NCBI GenBank assembly: GCA_963995525.1
Contig: OZ023205.1
Location: forward strand, 64,151,234-64,215,233
Length of the DNA: 64,000 nt
DNA from: Escarpia spicata
Taxonomy: Eukaryota; Annelida; Polychaeta; Sabellida; Siboglinidae
Reading direction: 5' to 3'
Shown here: positions 32,957 to 44,827 of the stretch, one piece after another
Layout of the letters: the number at the start of each line of letters is the position of its first letter
Numbering within the stretch: the stretch's first letter is position 1
Position numbers and translations under genes: made by a program
The notes under the pieces: generated by a model
The model's input: only the letters and a program-made list of their open reading frames with translations
What the model was told of the DNA's origin: nothing
Databases searched by the model: none

Positions 32957-34555
32957 TACTGTATAGGTAAATTAATAAGAAACAAATGAGCCAATTCTGG
33001 TTGTTGGACTTGTGCTTTTGAGTTCTATTTAAAAAAAAAAAAAAACGGATGAAATCAATAAATATAATGCGGCATGGCAATCCACACGCAGTGTTGAGCG
33101 TAAGCTGCCAAAAGGCCCATACATTGGAAGATGTTATGTGTGCATACGCACTACCTCGCTAAGGTAAAATAGGTTTAAATAGGGCGTGCAATATGATGTC
33201 TCAAGAGAGGTTTTTTTGGGAGCCTACAACTGCAGGTTGATAAAATAATGCATCTCCAAAATCATTATGAATATAATTCGGTTATAATCTGTAGTTTCAC
33301 GAGGACAGAACTTCCACGCCATCATAGAAAGCTGTGAATATAATAACATATAAGGTTTAAACTTTATGCGGATGAAGGCGAAATGTCGAAACAAGCGAGA
33401 GTGTGGAATGATGAGATGTCAAATTCGGGATGGATCCATTCCAGGACATCCATTCTCTTAGACATCTTAAGGGTTTATCCAGTTTGACCAGCTACACGAA
33501 CATGGTGGATATCGGAAGATACAACAACAACAACAACAGACGGTTCTATTCAGAGCCGACCAACACTTTGCAAAATATATTGAGACATGAGAGTTTATTT
33601 ATAAGTATATGTTCTCCACACATTCAATAATTCATCTTTAAAAAGGGCACATTGTCACGTAACACATCAATTAGAAATTTACAAACAACTTAACATTATC
33701 ATCATGTTTTACCAATAAATACAATAATCTGCCTAAGATTTTCATGATCATTAATACTATGTCAATATTAGAATAAAGTAGTTTGACATAGCTTTTTTTA
33801 ATCCACATAACAAAATCTCTAATATTGTTAATATGTAAAATATTAACAACAGGAATAATTTATAATAAATAAAATATCGTCTGGTTTCACAATAAGTACA
33901 AAGAATATATTTCCAAAATTGGGCATCCATGGTGTAATGCCCCCCTAAATACGCCATTGTATAATTATAACCGGAATGGATCAGAATGAAATCCCAATAT
34001 TTATCAAGACCTTTATACAGTATTTCATAATGCTGACATTACAGATGTTAAAAACTGTTAAAACTGTTGAACCATTCAGTAATTACATGGCAAGCACACG
34101 TGTTAACTACATTTTTTAATTCACCTGTCACTGTTTATACTAAAGCTCACTTATTATTTTCAGGAAATAAAACAACAGTTTGTTTGCAAAATAAGATGTT
34201 TGTAAAACACAAAACAAATTATTACATGTATTGAATCATAGCTATGGTGAATTGCCTCTGATAAACAATATTAAAATGCACCAGTATTTACACAAACCAA
34301 TAGTTGTAATAAAACCCCCACGTGTTGTCAACACTGAATTTAAAGTAATCTTATTTAATGAAATATCTTGTATTTTATTAACTTGTTTACAATTATTATT
34401 GAAATATGAATTGTGATCTATCCACAAGTCTGGAGTTAACCATAAAGTGGCGCCACCTACCGGAGTATCTGGTAGAACTAATGAATACACACAAAAACGA
34501 GTGAATTTCTGGTACATTTTGATCGATAAAAGAAGTAAATTTAATTGTTTGATCA
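32957..34555. other. Gene-free stretch
   Basis: Low-complexity A-runs (33030-33045) and a short CAA repeat (33520-33535). No gene recognised. Confidence 0.5.
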
Positions 34556-34559
34556 CGTG

Positions 34560-34830
34560 ATCTCGTTTTTCTCGCTCTGTACCACTTTTGAAGTCTTTGC
34601 ACTGGCTTCCTGTACGATATCGTATAATATTTAAGATCTGTACCATTACATACCAGGCACTGTCCAATAAGCAACCATCTGATTTGTATTTATTGCTTAC
34701 TCCTGTAGGCTGTAAGAAAACCTATCCAGCTTCGATCATCTAGTTCTGACCTACTTTTTGTTCCTAGAGTCAACACTAACATTGAAACTAGGGCTTTTTC
34801 TGTTGCTGCACCAATTCTTTGGAATATGTG
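34560..34830 (+). mobile_element. 3' coding fragment of an L2/CR1-like LINE
   Basis: The plus strand reads SVPLLKSLHWLPVRYRIIFK then ICTITYQALSNKQPSDLYLL and, after stops, NIETRAFSVAAPILWNM-like sequence. LHWLPVRYRI...TYQAL...FSVAAP.LWN is the usual C-terminal end of L2/Rex/CR1-type LINE proteins. It is cut at about 34828, where short dispersed repeat copy 2 starts. Confidence 0.75.
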
Positions 34831-34880
34831 AAGTTTGGTGACTGTAGGTGACCGTTATCGTGGTTTTTTCGAGGTGCAGT
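34825..34880 (+). repeat. Short dispersed repeat, copy 2
   Basis: AAGTTTGGTGACTGTAGGTG and TTTTTTCGAGGTGC match the copy at 24806-24862. Confidence 0.6.
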
Positions 34881-35493
34881 ACCCATTCCTATGCCAGGCT
34901 ATGCCTGTCTAGTAGGACTTTGACTTTGTTTACTTTGCAACACTCTTATACTTGAAAATTGTGTATACTCTGGCGGAAGTATACTAGCCGCGCAGACAAA
35001 AACAGTAGTGATGCGGCCGAACTTCTTTCTGGTGTAATTTCTTGGTGCTGCCTCCATTTTAATTCTTGTTGTTGAACGTTCGAGTGAATTAACATCGCAC
35101 TAAATTGATTTGTTGATTAACGCATTTGTGAAGTACACGTCACTTGGGAGTTGGGGCCGTATAATTCACGGAAATCGTACAATAATTGTTGTGCGCCAAC
35201 ACAGTTATTGCCGGTAGGTACTGACCGTGGTACTGACCGAAGCCTGCGCGCGAAGGCGAAGACCGTTTTAATCAGGGTTACAAAGTTATGGAACAATTTC
35301 AATCAGGGTTGGCAGGTTTCTGACAGGACGGTTTCTACCTCGGTTTATAAAACCGTGGTTTCTACCGTGTTGTAAGAAATACCTTTCTGACATTAAAATG
35401 TCAGAAACTCCATTTTTGATACATTTTCCTTTGTAACTGTAAGTATTGTCTGAGACTGAGCTTAGGGGTTTAACCCAGTTTTGCTAGTTTAAC
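34881..35493. other. Gene-free stretch left of the LTR element
   Basis: No gene recognised. Short frames only (74 codons at 35151). A small hairpin CGGTTTATAAAACCG lies at 35340-35354. Confidence 0.5.
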
Positions 35494-35497
35494 CTGG

Positions 35498-36232
35498 TGT
35501 AGAATGCCCGGTGTCTACTATTATTTCCCTTTATCGCATCTGCCTATTCCGTTTGTAGACTCGGTATTCTAATTTGGGCACGTATTGCAACGTTCTTCCT
35601 CTGCGTTGATTTCCTAGACAATTCAGACATCGACCTACTCAGTTCAGCCAATGTGTCATTGTCTAATATAAATCAGATACTCACAGAGGAAGGTTCTAAT
35701 TACTCAATTATCGCAGAAGACTTTCCACTGTTCGTTTCAAGAACTTTAATACACACAGTTAGCATGCTACAGATCAGTACAATCAATACTGGTCCTCCGT
35801 GGGAACCAGACATAATGTTACATGATTCTCCTCCAAAGCCTCTCACAATCCAATCCCAATCGTGCACTACTCTTTCCTTAAATACTCGCTACTTCCCTCT
35901 CTTCCTGGTGACTAGCGATTCCCATTGGTCAGTGCCTCTTCTGCATTTCTTAATATGGCACGCTACAGTCGGGCTCGCTACCTGGCTACCTGGTCTCTGA
36001 TACCGCATTACCTTATCTGATAACTGACTCATCCCCCGACTATTGTCCAGCCCAGCTATCTTTGGAGATGACCTGAGCTAATCATGTATCTCAGATCTAA
36101 TTATAAGAACACAAGCTACTAGACTAAAGCCGTTCTAAGCCTATACTTATTAACATAACTTCCTGTATAATAATTACTATATATCATGGACAAGTAATTA
36201 CTAGGAATTTATGCAAAGCTTAATTCCTTACA
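35498..36232 (-). repeat. LTR (3' LTR of the minus-strand element)
   Basis: TGTAGAATGCCCGGTGTC to CTTAATTCCTTACA on the plus strand. It is preceded by CTGG and followed by the pyrimidine run TCTCCCCCCCACACAG, which is the polypurine tract on the minus strand. Confidence 0.88.
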
Positions 36233-36247
36233 TCTCCCCCCCACACA
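36233..36247 (-). other. Polypurine tract of the LTR element
   Basis: On the minus strand it reads TGTGGGGGGGAGA immediately before the LTR's TGTAAGG. It marks the plus-strand primer of reverse transcription and sets the element's direction. Confidence 0.75.
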
Positions 36248-36803
36248 GTAGATATTAATCCATGATTAATATCGTAACAGTCAAAAGAAAAGAAGTAATT
36301 TCTTGACATGAACTGCTCGTTTACCAACATAGGCTAAATACACACTTTGAAAAGTCAAAAGAAATAAACCAAACACAACAACATAGGTACCTCTGTGAAT
36401 CTTCCACTATCCTGCATTAACCTTACTTAACTAATTAACACATATAGAATCTGATACGATCCTTACCGAAGCCTATCAACTTAAAAAAACCAAAGAGTGT
36501 AATTAATCAAGGAGAAACACAAGACGGAATAGACACAAGAAGCACTCCGTGAAGAACAAACCTCACGATATTATACGTAAATGCTGAGAAGCAATTAGCC
36601 AACAATATGCTAGACACTTAAAGGGAATAAAAACATTTATTGCTTGAATTCATATTAAATTAGATCCTGCTATATATTTCCATGTCCACCAAGCCAAAAA
36701 AATCCCCAGAAATCGAAGAATTAGAAATTCCACATTTTATGCTGTACATCCGGACATTTTCGAATATGCATATTTTTGGCGCGCTTTTCGGGATGCCGAG
36801 ATG

Positions 36804-36811
36804 TGACGTCA
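36804..36811 (+). promoter_or_regulatory. CRE-like motif, left end of Kolobok element
   Basis: TGACGTCA, about 90 bases before the THAP ATG. The same motif lies about 70 bases before the P2X7-like ATG at the other end, with similar flanks (GTGACGTCAGAGTTGACTCT against GTGACGTCAATGCTGACTCT). Confidence 0.5.
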
Positions 36812-36900
36812 GAGTTGACTCTGCCGATACAGCGACCGCTTGTTTACATTCATTCTCAGCAATATGACAGCAGAGGTGGCTGTGTAATGCGAATATCATC

Positions 36901-37434
36901 ATGGTTCATTGTGCGGCATTCGGTTGTAATGCAAACTCTTCTAAACATAGAGCAACACACCATTTTTTTCGGTTCCCTACGGATCCAGTTTTATTGAAGA
37001 AATGGATCGCAAAAATCAAGCGAGCTAACTTCAAGCCGACGAAACACAGCCGGCTTTGCTCCGCTCATTTTGAGAAAAGCTGTTTTGATCGCGATCCGGA
37101 GATGTTGGCAACCCTTGGATATCCTGGTGCTCGAATATCGTTGAAAAGCGATGCAGTCCCAACAATATTCCCGGCAGTAGAAGCTGCATTGATGCCGTCA
37201 ATCCGCAGAAGACAGGCGTCGGCACGGGCAGGATCGACGGCCGCTTTGCCCGAGTCGAAGGCAAGCGGGTCTCGCAAGCGTTGTTCCAGTGCCGCAGTCG
37301 CCGCTGCAGGCTCCGCTGCCGCTGTCACTACAGCCGGCTCAGCAACTACACCCATGGCTTCTTTGGGGTACCAGGTTCCTTCGACGAGTGGTGAATTTAC
37401 GAGGTCTGCTTACCGAAAGCGGCAACGAATCAAG
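36901..37434 (+). CDS. THAP-domain transposase-type protein, exon 1
   Basis: The ATG at 36901 opens MVHCAAFGC. The C2CH zinc finger is Cys4, Cys9, Cys53 and His56 (RLCSAHF), with the conserved Pro26, Trp35 (KKWIAKIKR) and the AVPTIF motif at residues 85-90, which closes the THAP domain. A low-complexity Ala/Ser/Arg linker follows (about residues 95-160). The exon ends RKRQRIK with donor GTAATT at 37435. THAP domains bind specific DNA; in Kolobok transposases they recognise the element's ends. Later coding pieces lie at about 40144-40944. Confidence 0.85.
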
Positions 37435-39472
37435 GTAATTCTTACATGTTATATCTACTATTATTATTCTGTAGGTCTAGTATAATGCCTGGACTGGACG
37501 GTCTCGTGTGTGTCAAGTGTCAAAATAAGTTATTCAACTTATTGTCATTGTATCCCATTGGTTCAATCATATCACGGAACTCTTCCTAAGTATCTTATAT
37601 TCTAAATGTTGTAGTTATGCACGATACTACTATAATAAATCTACATATACTCAGTTTTGTGGACAATTTGATAGTGTAATAAAATCGATTCAGGTGACTG
37701 TTTTTATCATTATCATGGTTACAGGAATGTAAGGCAATAAAACAAAAACGTCAGCAAATTAATTGATGCTAATTTGTTAGTTATGCATTTAATTAATATA
37801 TTTACTTTTACATGCAAATAAGAAATAATTATTTTAATTATACTCGTTGCCGAGTCAGGTTAGTCTGTTATAAAAAGTTTTTTAAACCGTAAGAAGCAAT
37901 ACTTGGATGTAGAACATTGCAATGTGAATTTGCAGATGGAAGAATAATAATATGTTCAAATGTATTTAACGTTGAATTTGCATAAATTAATTATTATTTT
38001 TCATACATAACATTTGTTGTTTTTTAAATGACAATACTTGGACTTTATGAAAGTGCCATGCATTTTGATCAACATCAAATGTATGTACACATAAAGTACC
38101 ATGCATAAGTTAGATATTTAAAACAAATTTTTTTTAATTAGGAAGTGGTCTGTCTCACTCTCATAGTTGGAACCAGTTGCTGGCAATCTCCTCCTCTGAC
38201 ACATGACTCACTAAAGTCTTATGTCATCAATGACTTGCTGAAGAATTATCCCCCATCAGTATTCTCTATAGAAACAGTTTATTACAGTGTTTGGCACCTG
38301 TCTGCTAATCCAGCTAATTGGACTCCTTTGTTGTGACTCCTCCACTTGACTGAGGAACTACGTGTAGTGTTTGCCCGAGTCAACTGATCAAAGATCAAAT
38401 CTAATTAATTACCAGTTGATATTGCACTTTGTAGGTCTTTCCTGCTATGAATAACAAATACACCAGCCACCTGCAGCTGGCCCACTGCATTCTCCCTCCA
38501 GTTAAAATAGTTATGTGAACCTGATCTACTGGTAATTAAAGCATGCTAGGTGGAAATGGCAGGAACTGGGTAACATGGATGTGACATGTCGGATACTTAT
38601 TATTACTATAATTAAACCATGCAATTAACCCATGCCTAACATCACCCTGATCACCATTGCAATTGGTAAACCTTGCAGGTAGATGTGATTAATTATTATT
38701 AATATTGAATGGTTACCACATTGAACACCCTGTAGATTACAGTATGTATCCATCGAGTTAATAATCTATTATGTTTAAGTTTTCAAAAGTAATGTTTTCA
38801 ATCAATATAATTCTTACAGTAAATGCAGCTTTCATAACACACACTATTGTAACACACAAGTACTGTTACATTTGTTACTATGTAATTTTTAATATTTCAT
38901 TAGTAATTTATTGATTTGTATTTTCATAACTCCAGTGCACAGGCCTGTGGTGAATTACATTACAGTGTAATATATTGCTATTGCCTAGTTTCCATTTTAT
39001 TACAGTTGCATATTGAAGACAATGTACATCATGTAATATATACTATTACATTTGAAGGTATTACCATTACATTTTGAATTGGAACTACAGTATGTACTGA
39101 GATAAATATTTAGAACAAAAATATAACTATCGTATCTTGTATAATCTACTAACAACGTTTACGGACATAACATATTTTTCATTTTATGTGTCTGTATAAC
39201 ATGAATGAATGGAAGATAAAAGACATGTCACAGTCATTTAATAGATTGCAATCAGTCTAATTACACCTTACTGCTTGGTGCATTGCTATTTACTGGCACA
39301 AGTCATGATGTTTTTCAAACAGAAGCTCAGAATTGTACCAAGGACCATTATTCGGCTCCCACATTATTCATGGGATGGATGTTGGTAATCATAAAACCTG
39401 GATAAACTAGTTCAATAGGATATAGAAAGCATAATTCAATTTGTATTTTGATGCGACAGATATTAATAAACG

Positions 39473-39504
<32 letters not shown>

Positions 39505-40140
39505 GCCAGTTACTATTACATTGTTTCTGTTACTATAGTGTGCTTTGTTCAACTTATTGTTACTAATACGTATTATTATTATTACACCACTCCTGGTGCA
39601 GGCTTCTTATCGTGACTATAAAATTTAATATTGCAGGATTATTCATGTCAGCAGTCACATATTGTTATGATAGTAACTATATCAACGGATAAGGATTCTA
39701 CTAACGATGTTATGAAATGTCATTTAAAAAATGAATTTATTTGATTTTTAACTTAATAATTTTATTACTTTAAAAAATCAAGTAAATTTATTAAATAATA
39801 AATATGTTCACATTCGGATGTGGGTCGTTGCCCAGATACCAAGTGTGAAAATGGTAATTTGCCAAGTTGTGAAACAATAACAATAAATGCAATGCAAGTT
39901 GCAAACCTATCTATTGTATATTTAGTAGATGATTAGTTATAACCAAAAATAAAATGTTCACAAGTAATATACTGTCACATTTTCCAGGTAATTGTTTGCA
40001 TAAAAGTGTAACATAACAAAAGTAACTATGTCTCTGTGTAGATTCTGTAAGCATGATATCAATTATTTACGATGTTTTTATTATAGAATAAACAATACAT
40101 ACCTTGCAACTTGAAATTAATTTATTAATTTGTATTTTTC
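37435..40140. other. Intron-like AT-rich DNA of the THAP gene
   Basis: 2.7 kb with no recognised coding sequence. A (TA)n run lies at 39471-39500. Sequence near 38130-38340 has a 63-codon frame without motif. Confidence 0.5.
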
Positions 40141-40143
40141 ACA

Positions 40144-40944
40144 GCTAGGCAGTCTTTTCACACTTGGAAGCTGGGCAAATGACTAGACAAATGGATGTAC
40201 TCCTTTCTGACAAGATGGTAAAAGACAGGATTTTGTCTGCTTTTGTCAGAAACCTACAACAATTTATTTGTTTGGAAATTCTATAAGGGTAATTTGTTAT
40301 TTCAGTAAGTTGCTGACATTCTGGCAGCAGCTCGAGATAGTCCACCGTCGACCAAGACTGGGTCATCTGAAGATACAGCAACCGAATATGACAGCTCTCG
40401 TACGGATTGCTGTGATACAGAGGATTCCACACCTGAGTCAGTCACAGCTTCCACTCCAAAAAGGAGCAGCAAATGCTTTCAGGTTGACATCAGGCCATCA
40501 ACTCGCACGAGAAGAGTGCAAACAGTTTGTGCATCAGAGCAGGTTGCTGTGCAGATGACATCAGCAGTGAGGTCAATGAGTGTGCAGTGCAGTTTGTTGA
40601 CTGGTCCGATTAGTGACTCGAGTGACTCAAACGGGGAAGAAGTGACATCTGCTGCAGATCCAGAGTATGTTTGCTCTGACAATGAGTCGACTAGTCGTGA
40701 CAGCAGCAACAGTGACAGCGATAACCACGTCGACCAGTACACTGACACAGAGGAGGGTGTTACAAACAAGACTCCCTTGAGGAAAGATTGCTGCCCTTCC
40801 AAGGAGAGGTACTTCTTGGTGGCAGAGTCTTCACTTCGTCATCTTTTCGCACGTTGCCGAAACTGCACTGGCCAAACCAATGTCGTAGTGCAGCAGTTTC
40901 TCGGCTCAATGGGAAGTTGCCCTGTAAAGATAATTGGTCTGTAG
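40144..40944 (+). CDS. THAP gene, downstream exons (tentative)
   Basis: A frame after an acceptor-like CTAG at about 40148 encodes AVFSHLEAGQMTRQMDVLLS and more. A second open block from about 40325 to the TAG at 40942-40944 is acidic and Ser/Asp/Thr-rich (SSRTDCCDTEDSTPESVTAS; DSSNSDSDNHVDQYTDTEEG) and ends with ERYFLVAESSLRHLFARCRN plus CTGQ. The (K/R)Y-x-V-x-ESSL-x-LF...C-x2-C block is a known segment between the THAP domain and the catalytic core in Kolobok-type proteins. No pair of donor and acceptor gives one clean frame, so the exon borders are uncertain. The protein stops before the catalytic core. Confidence 0.5.
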
Positions 40945-41269
40945 ATGTGAAGCTATGCTATTTATTAGCATGTCATAGGTAAAGTGATCAACAAAATGGA
41001 CTAGATAACTTGTTTATCAATGGGCAGGTATTTGCTGAAGCCATATTCTCATCTGCCTGCAGGGGAAGTATTCCCATGGGTGTTGTTTGGCTTATAACCA
41101 TTGTCTGTGCACCGTGTGGTGATTCATATTGTGTTACCACATTGTGTCTACACAGTTACCAACATTTGGAATGATTCATCCCAGTAACACTGTGTTATGA
41201 AACTTGCTTGATGAATTTGTAATGATTCAACCCAGTAAAACTGTGTTCTGAAACTTGCTTGATGAATTT

Positions 41270-41276
41270 GTAATAA
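41270..41276 (+). terminator. Possible polyadenylation signal of the THAP gene
   Basis: AATAAAT lies about 330 bases after the TAG in the downstream block. This rests on sequence only. Confidence 0.3.
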
Positions 41277-41932
41277 ATATGTCACACAAAAAATGTGATT
41301 AAAAATGCTATGTCTTTATGATTTTTATGGACATAGTCGTAGGGCACATACATACCCACTGGTAACATCTCACATATAAGACCCCTAAGGTTACATTAAA
41401 CCCCTAGGTCTAGGACATAACCCTTCAAGCTATAACCCATTACCATAAGTATTCAATTGTTCTGCATGTTGTTTTAATGTTTATTTTAGTTTATTTTGAT
41501 TATATAGTAGCTAAATTGTTAGGTGTCAGACTTAGAGTTATACAAATCATTGTTCCACATAAATGACATAATCTAGAGCTGTCATTATATATGATATTAT
41601 GATCATCTCGCGAACAACTGTCCATCTAAAAAAGTGTGGGTTTTGTCCAGAAGAATTATATCGTAAGTAGCTATAACGTCCTAAACTCGATCCGCATAAA
41701 CCAGACAACCATGCTTACGACGTTCGACGGTTCGTAACTTTGTGAAGTTTGTCTGTGACAAGTCTGTTTACAATTACTTCGTCCGATGACCTACTTAGCT
41801 ACAACCTCTAGCTAACTCTCTGTACAGCTTTGACACCGCATTTTATAATATAACGTCGTACTAAAACGATATAAGTGTTGTTGTCGACAGTTTTCACACC
41901 ATATGTGTCATTATAATGAAGTTGCAGCTTAC

Positions 41933-42111
41933 CAGTCGGTGTTGCCTGAGCGAACATTGTGACTGTCCGACTCCGCATCATCTTCTTCGCTACCGTCGCT
42001 GAAATGCTCGGAAAGAGCGGAATCAGACGAATCATCCGCTGTAACCGTTCCCGCTAGTGGCTCAAAATCGTATGATTTCACTTGAAACTCTGGGAAACTC
42101 CCACTAGCCAT
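41933..42111 (-). CDS. P2X7-like C-terminal-domain gene, first exon only
   Basis: The ATG at 42109-42111 opens MASGSFPEFQVKSYDFEPLA. An Asp/Ser/Glu-rich stretch follows, then HNVRSGNTDW, with the Trp codon split by donor GTAAGC at 41932. An acidic leader with Y-x-FEP followed by GNT-(D/E)-W and then a Cys-rich zinc domain is the layout of the multi-copy 'P2X purinoceptor 7-like' genes of fishes and invertebrates. The Cys-rich exon that should follow is not visible to the left, so the gene is probably cut off. It lies on the opposite strand to, and converges with, the THAP gene. Confidence 0.6.
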
Positions 42112-42180
42112 GATGTTACAAGAGAATGGAGAGAACAACAATGGCGATGCATAGATGTCAACAAAGCCGAGAGTCAGCAT

Positions 42181-42188
42181 TGACGTCA
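42181..42188 (-). promoter_or_regulatory. CRE-like motif, right end of Kolobok element
   Basis: TGACGTCA about 70 bases upstream of the P2X7-like ATG, with an E-box CACGTG at 42195-42200. Confidence 0.5.
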
Positions 42189-43661
42189 CGATACCACGTG
42201 ATCGCCTAGCTCATTAAATTTCAACTTTCTGCGGGAATCTCTACACAGACGGGTTTAAAATAGAATTTTGTCTACAAACGTATTTTTCTGTATTTTATTA
42301 ATGTTGTCAAATGTTACATACAATGTTAATCTTTGTTTACACATGGAAAACGGATTTTAGCTAATGCCTTGTTTTTATTTCCTTTAACAACAATGAATTA
42401 CCACTATATGCCAGCGAAGGTAAATACAATAACACTAGTTCAACTACAAAGAACTATAACCATGCCAATAAATGTCACTATACGTCACTGGTGAACTAAT
42501 CCCTATGTCACTTTGCATCGACAGCAACAATAACCCTGAATAAAAGCTAAGAGCCCACAAATGCTAAATTAAACAAAACAAATCGGTAATGAGAATACCG
42601 CAATACAACATCCATAGTAACTGCGTGAAAAGCAGTTGCACAGTTCAACACCTTGATGATGGACGTACAAATCAAGTAACTACTCTGAAAAGCAACCACA
42701 TGTAAGAAAACACAACAATCTAAATACAAGTACAGCAAACCTCCACACAAATCACACAATGTTCCTTATCCTGTTTCAAATAGGAACTTAGCAAACTTGT
42801 ATGACAAAGCATCTATTTCAGACAATGCCATCTTATGCAGCATTTTCTGACGTAACCATAATTACTGAACCTGCTCATTACAGGAGAATAACCCCATCAA
42901 AATAGCATAGCAGCTAGTGATTTGAGTTACCGCGGACCACCTCCTACACTTTATGGAGTGGATTTCTGTACCATACCTTTCTTAACCTCAGCGATAACCA
43001 GTGTCATGACCACTAACATTTATCCTGGAAAACTGACACAAATTCCTCATTGGGATCCCTACTCAACCTCCGCGACAAACAGTGACATGATCACTTTAAT
43101 GTTCATCCGGGAAAACCTACGCAACAAACATGTTGGGCAATATCTATCATTCGACATAAACAGCGTCGCGATCGCTTTAACGTTTATTCGAGAAAACCTG
43201 AGCGGACGTATCATGCCAGTAACTAAACCATACCCCTTTGATGGATAGCCCAGATACCATAACCCATGCAAAGACAGCTATTACGATATCTGCCGCCCTA
43301 CAACTCAACGCTAGTATGACATAGCGTGACTACATACAAAATTATCAATTGCAATTCTACACTTCAGAATGCCTGTATAACCTTAGACATTAACAACTAC
43401 TACGTTTCAGAGAGAAAAACTCATAGCTAGCGAAGTATGCCGCATTAGGCCGTGCGTTCGCTGATTTGAACATCTAAAACTAATGTAGTCATGTCAGAAA
43501 GTTAAAAAATGCTTACTAACAACTTCTCATCGACCTGGGTATCATATATAACTGGTGAAGTAAATTACGTCATTACTGCAAAAAATCTCACCTAAAAATA
43601 AGTCCGCATATGAAACAATTAACTATAATTCGAATCAAACCTCGTACCACTGAAAATAGTT

Positions 43662-44256
43662 GGTTTATTACTGTGAAGCTCCGGCGATATAAGGAATATC
43701 GTTTGTCCTAAGGTAAACGGACGTATTTAAACATACACATTAGCGTACTACGATTGATTTACCCCGCAACACAAAAATACCTTACCAACATATAACATTG
43801 ATATATCGAAGATGTGAAGTCAGGTACATAACATGGAAACACGGTACGAATTAATGCATCCAATGAAACATCATACCGATTCCCCCGTATTATTAATGTG
43901 ATGTAGAATTAAGAAAAAACAATGCTTCTTACCATGATCTGACATATTGAAGTGACAATCAAAAGTCCAATTTAAAAATGAAATGTGTGTAGTCAATTTC
44001 AGTCAGTGTTCATTAGAAACTTTAACAATGTTCAACTTATGTCCTGTGAAGCTTGTTGTCCGTAGCGGTGACTACATCCATCCTTCCTTCGTTCAGGAAA
44101 CATGAAAATTCACTGGCTTGGCCTCAACAGGCTGACGTCATTCTTCTCGCGTCGGTCCATCGGCTCCTTCGTGGCCTTGACATTGCTGGGCGCAGCCATG
44201 TTTCCTCCAGTCAGTCCAGTTTATTTTCATCGAGGAACGACAGTACTGAGAAACGC
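43662..44256 (+). repeat. 595 bp segment duplicated at 53503-54097
   Basis: It runs from GGTTTATTACTGTGAAGC to GTACTGAGAAACGC. All lines that I compared between the two copies are identical. The copies are in direct orientation, offset by 9841 bases. Confidence 0.95.
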
Positions 44257-44827
44257 AGCTGTCCAGCGAACCGTCTACGTCCAGTGGCCGCTAGAGGAGC
44301 GCTGTTTGCAGCTAGCCGTCGACTCAACGTTCTGTAGCCGTAGGCTAGCGTCGGGTGCTGGCATATAAAAATAAACTGCCCCACAGCTCTCCTCTTCTGC
44401 CATTTCGCACAAAGCCGGGGCATCTGTTCACTGTAGGCCGAACACAGCGTTGACCAGCACATTAGAGTCGTTGCAATCACACGTGAATGTCGTGCACACG
44501 TAGCGTCACTCAATGTTTATTCAAAAAAGCGTTCGGTCACTACGAATTCTGATGGTGGACGGCGCTGCACAAGGCGGGAACAACTTTTTTCGTACTCACG
44601 AGTGTGTGTCCAGTGAGTGGTGCGGCAATGTATTTACGGCGCGGTCTCCAGCTTGAGACTGGACAGCATGGCTTGGCTCGCATCTTCCGTAGAGACGGTC
44701 TGCCTCCCGTTGAGGTATTTTGGGTGCATGTACATTGCATCTCGTTGTTTCGCTCGCCAATCAGTTTAAACTGATAGTTTCCGAATCTCTCTGTCTGTAT
44801 CATTCACCATTGTCTGTCTTATTTCAA

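Larger units (their letters stand above)
36618..42387. mobile_element. Kolobok-like DNA transposon with TTAA target duplication
   Basis: TTAA occurs at 36618-36621 and 42384-42387. The sequence inside starts AGGGAATAAAAACA on the left and, in reverse complement, AGGAAATAAAAACA on the right: 13 of 14 bases match. A THAP-domain gene starts near the left end (plus) and a P2X7-like exon starts near the right end (minus), so the two genes converge. THAP plus TTAA is the hallmark of Kolobok transposons. The region where both genes should continue (about 40950-41930) has no recognisable coding sequence, so the catalytic core is probably deleted. The element sits inside the LTR retrotransposon. Confidence 0.72.

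Noticed and set aside
35653..36000. 115-codon frame in the left LTR and 85-codon frame in the right LTR
   Set aside because: They lie within the LTRs, differ in frame between the two copies and show no motif.
36660..36902. Minus-strand frame upstream of the THAP gene
   Set aside because: It covers the promoter region and Kolobok end and has no motif.
37065..37355. Ala-rich minus-strand frame
   Set aside because: Antisense of the Ala/Ser linker in the THAP exon.
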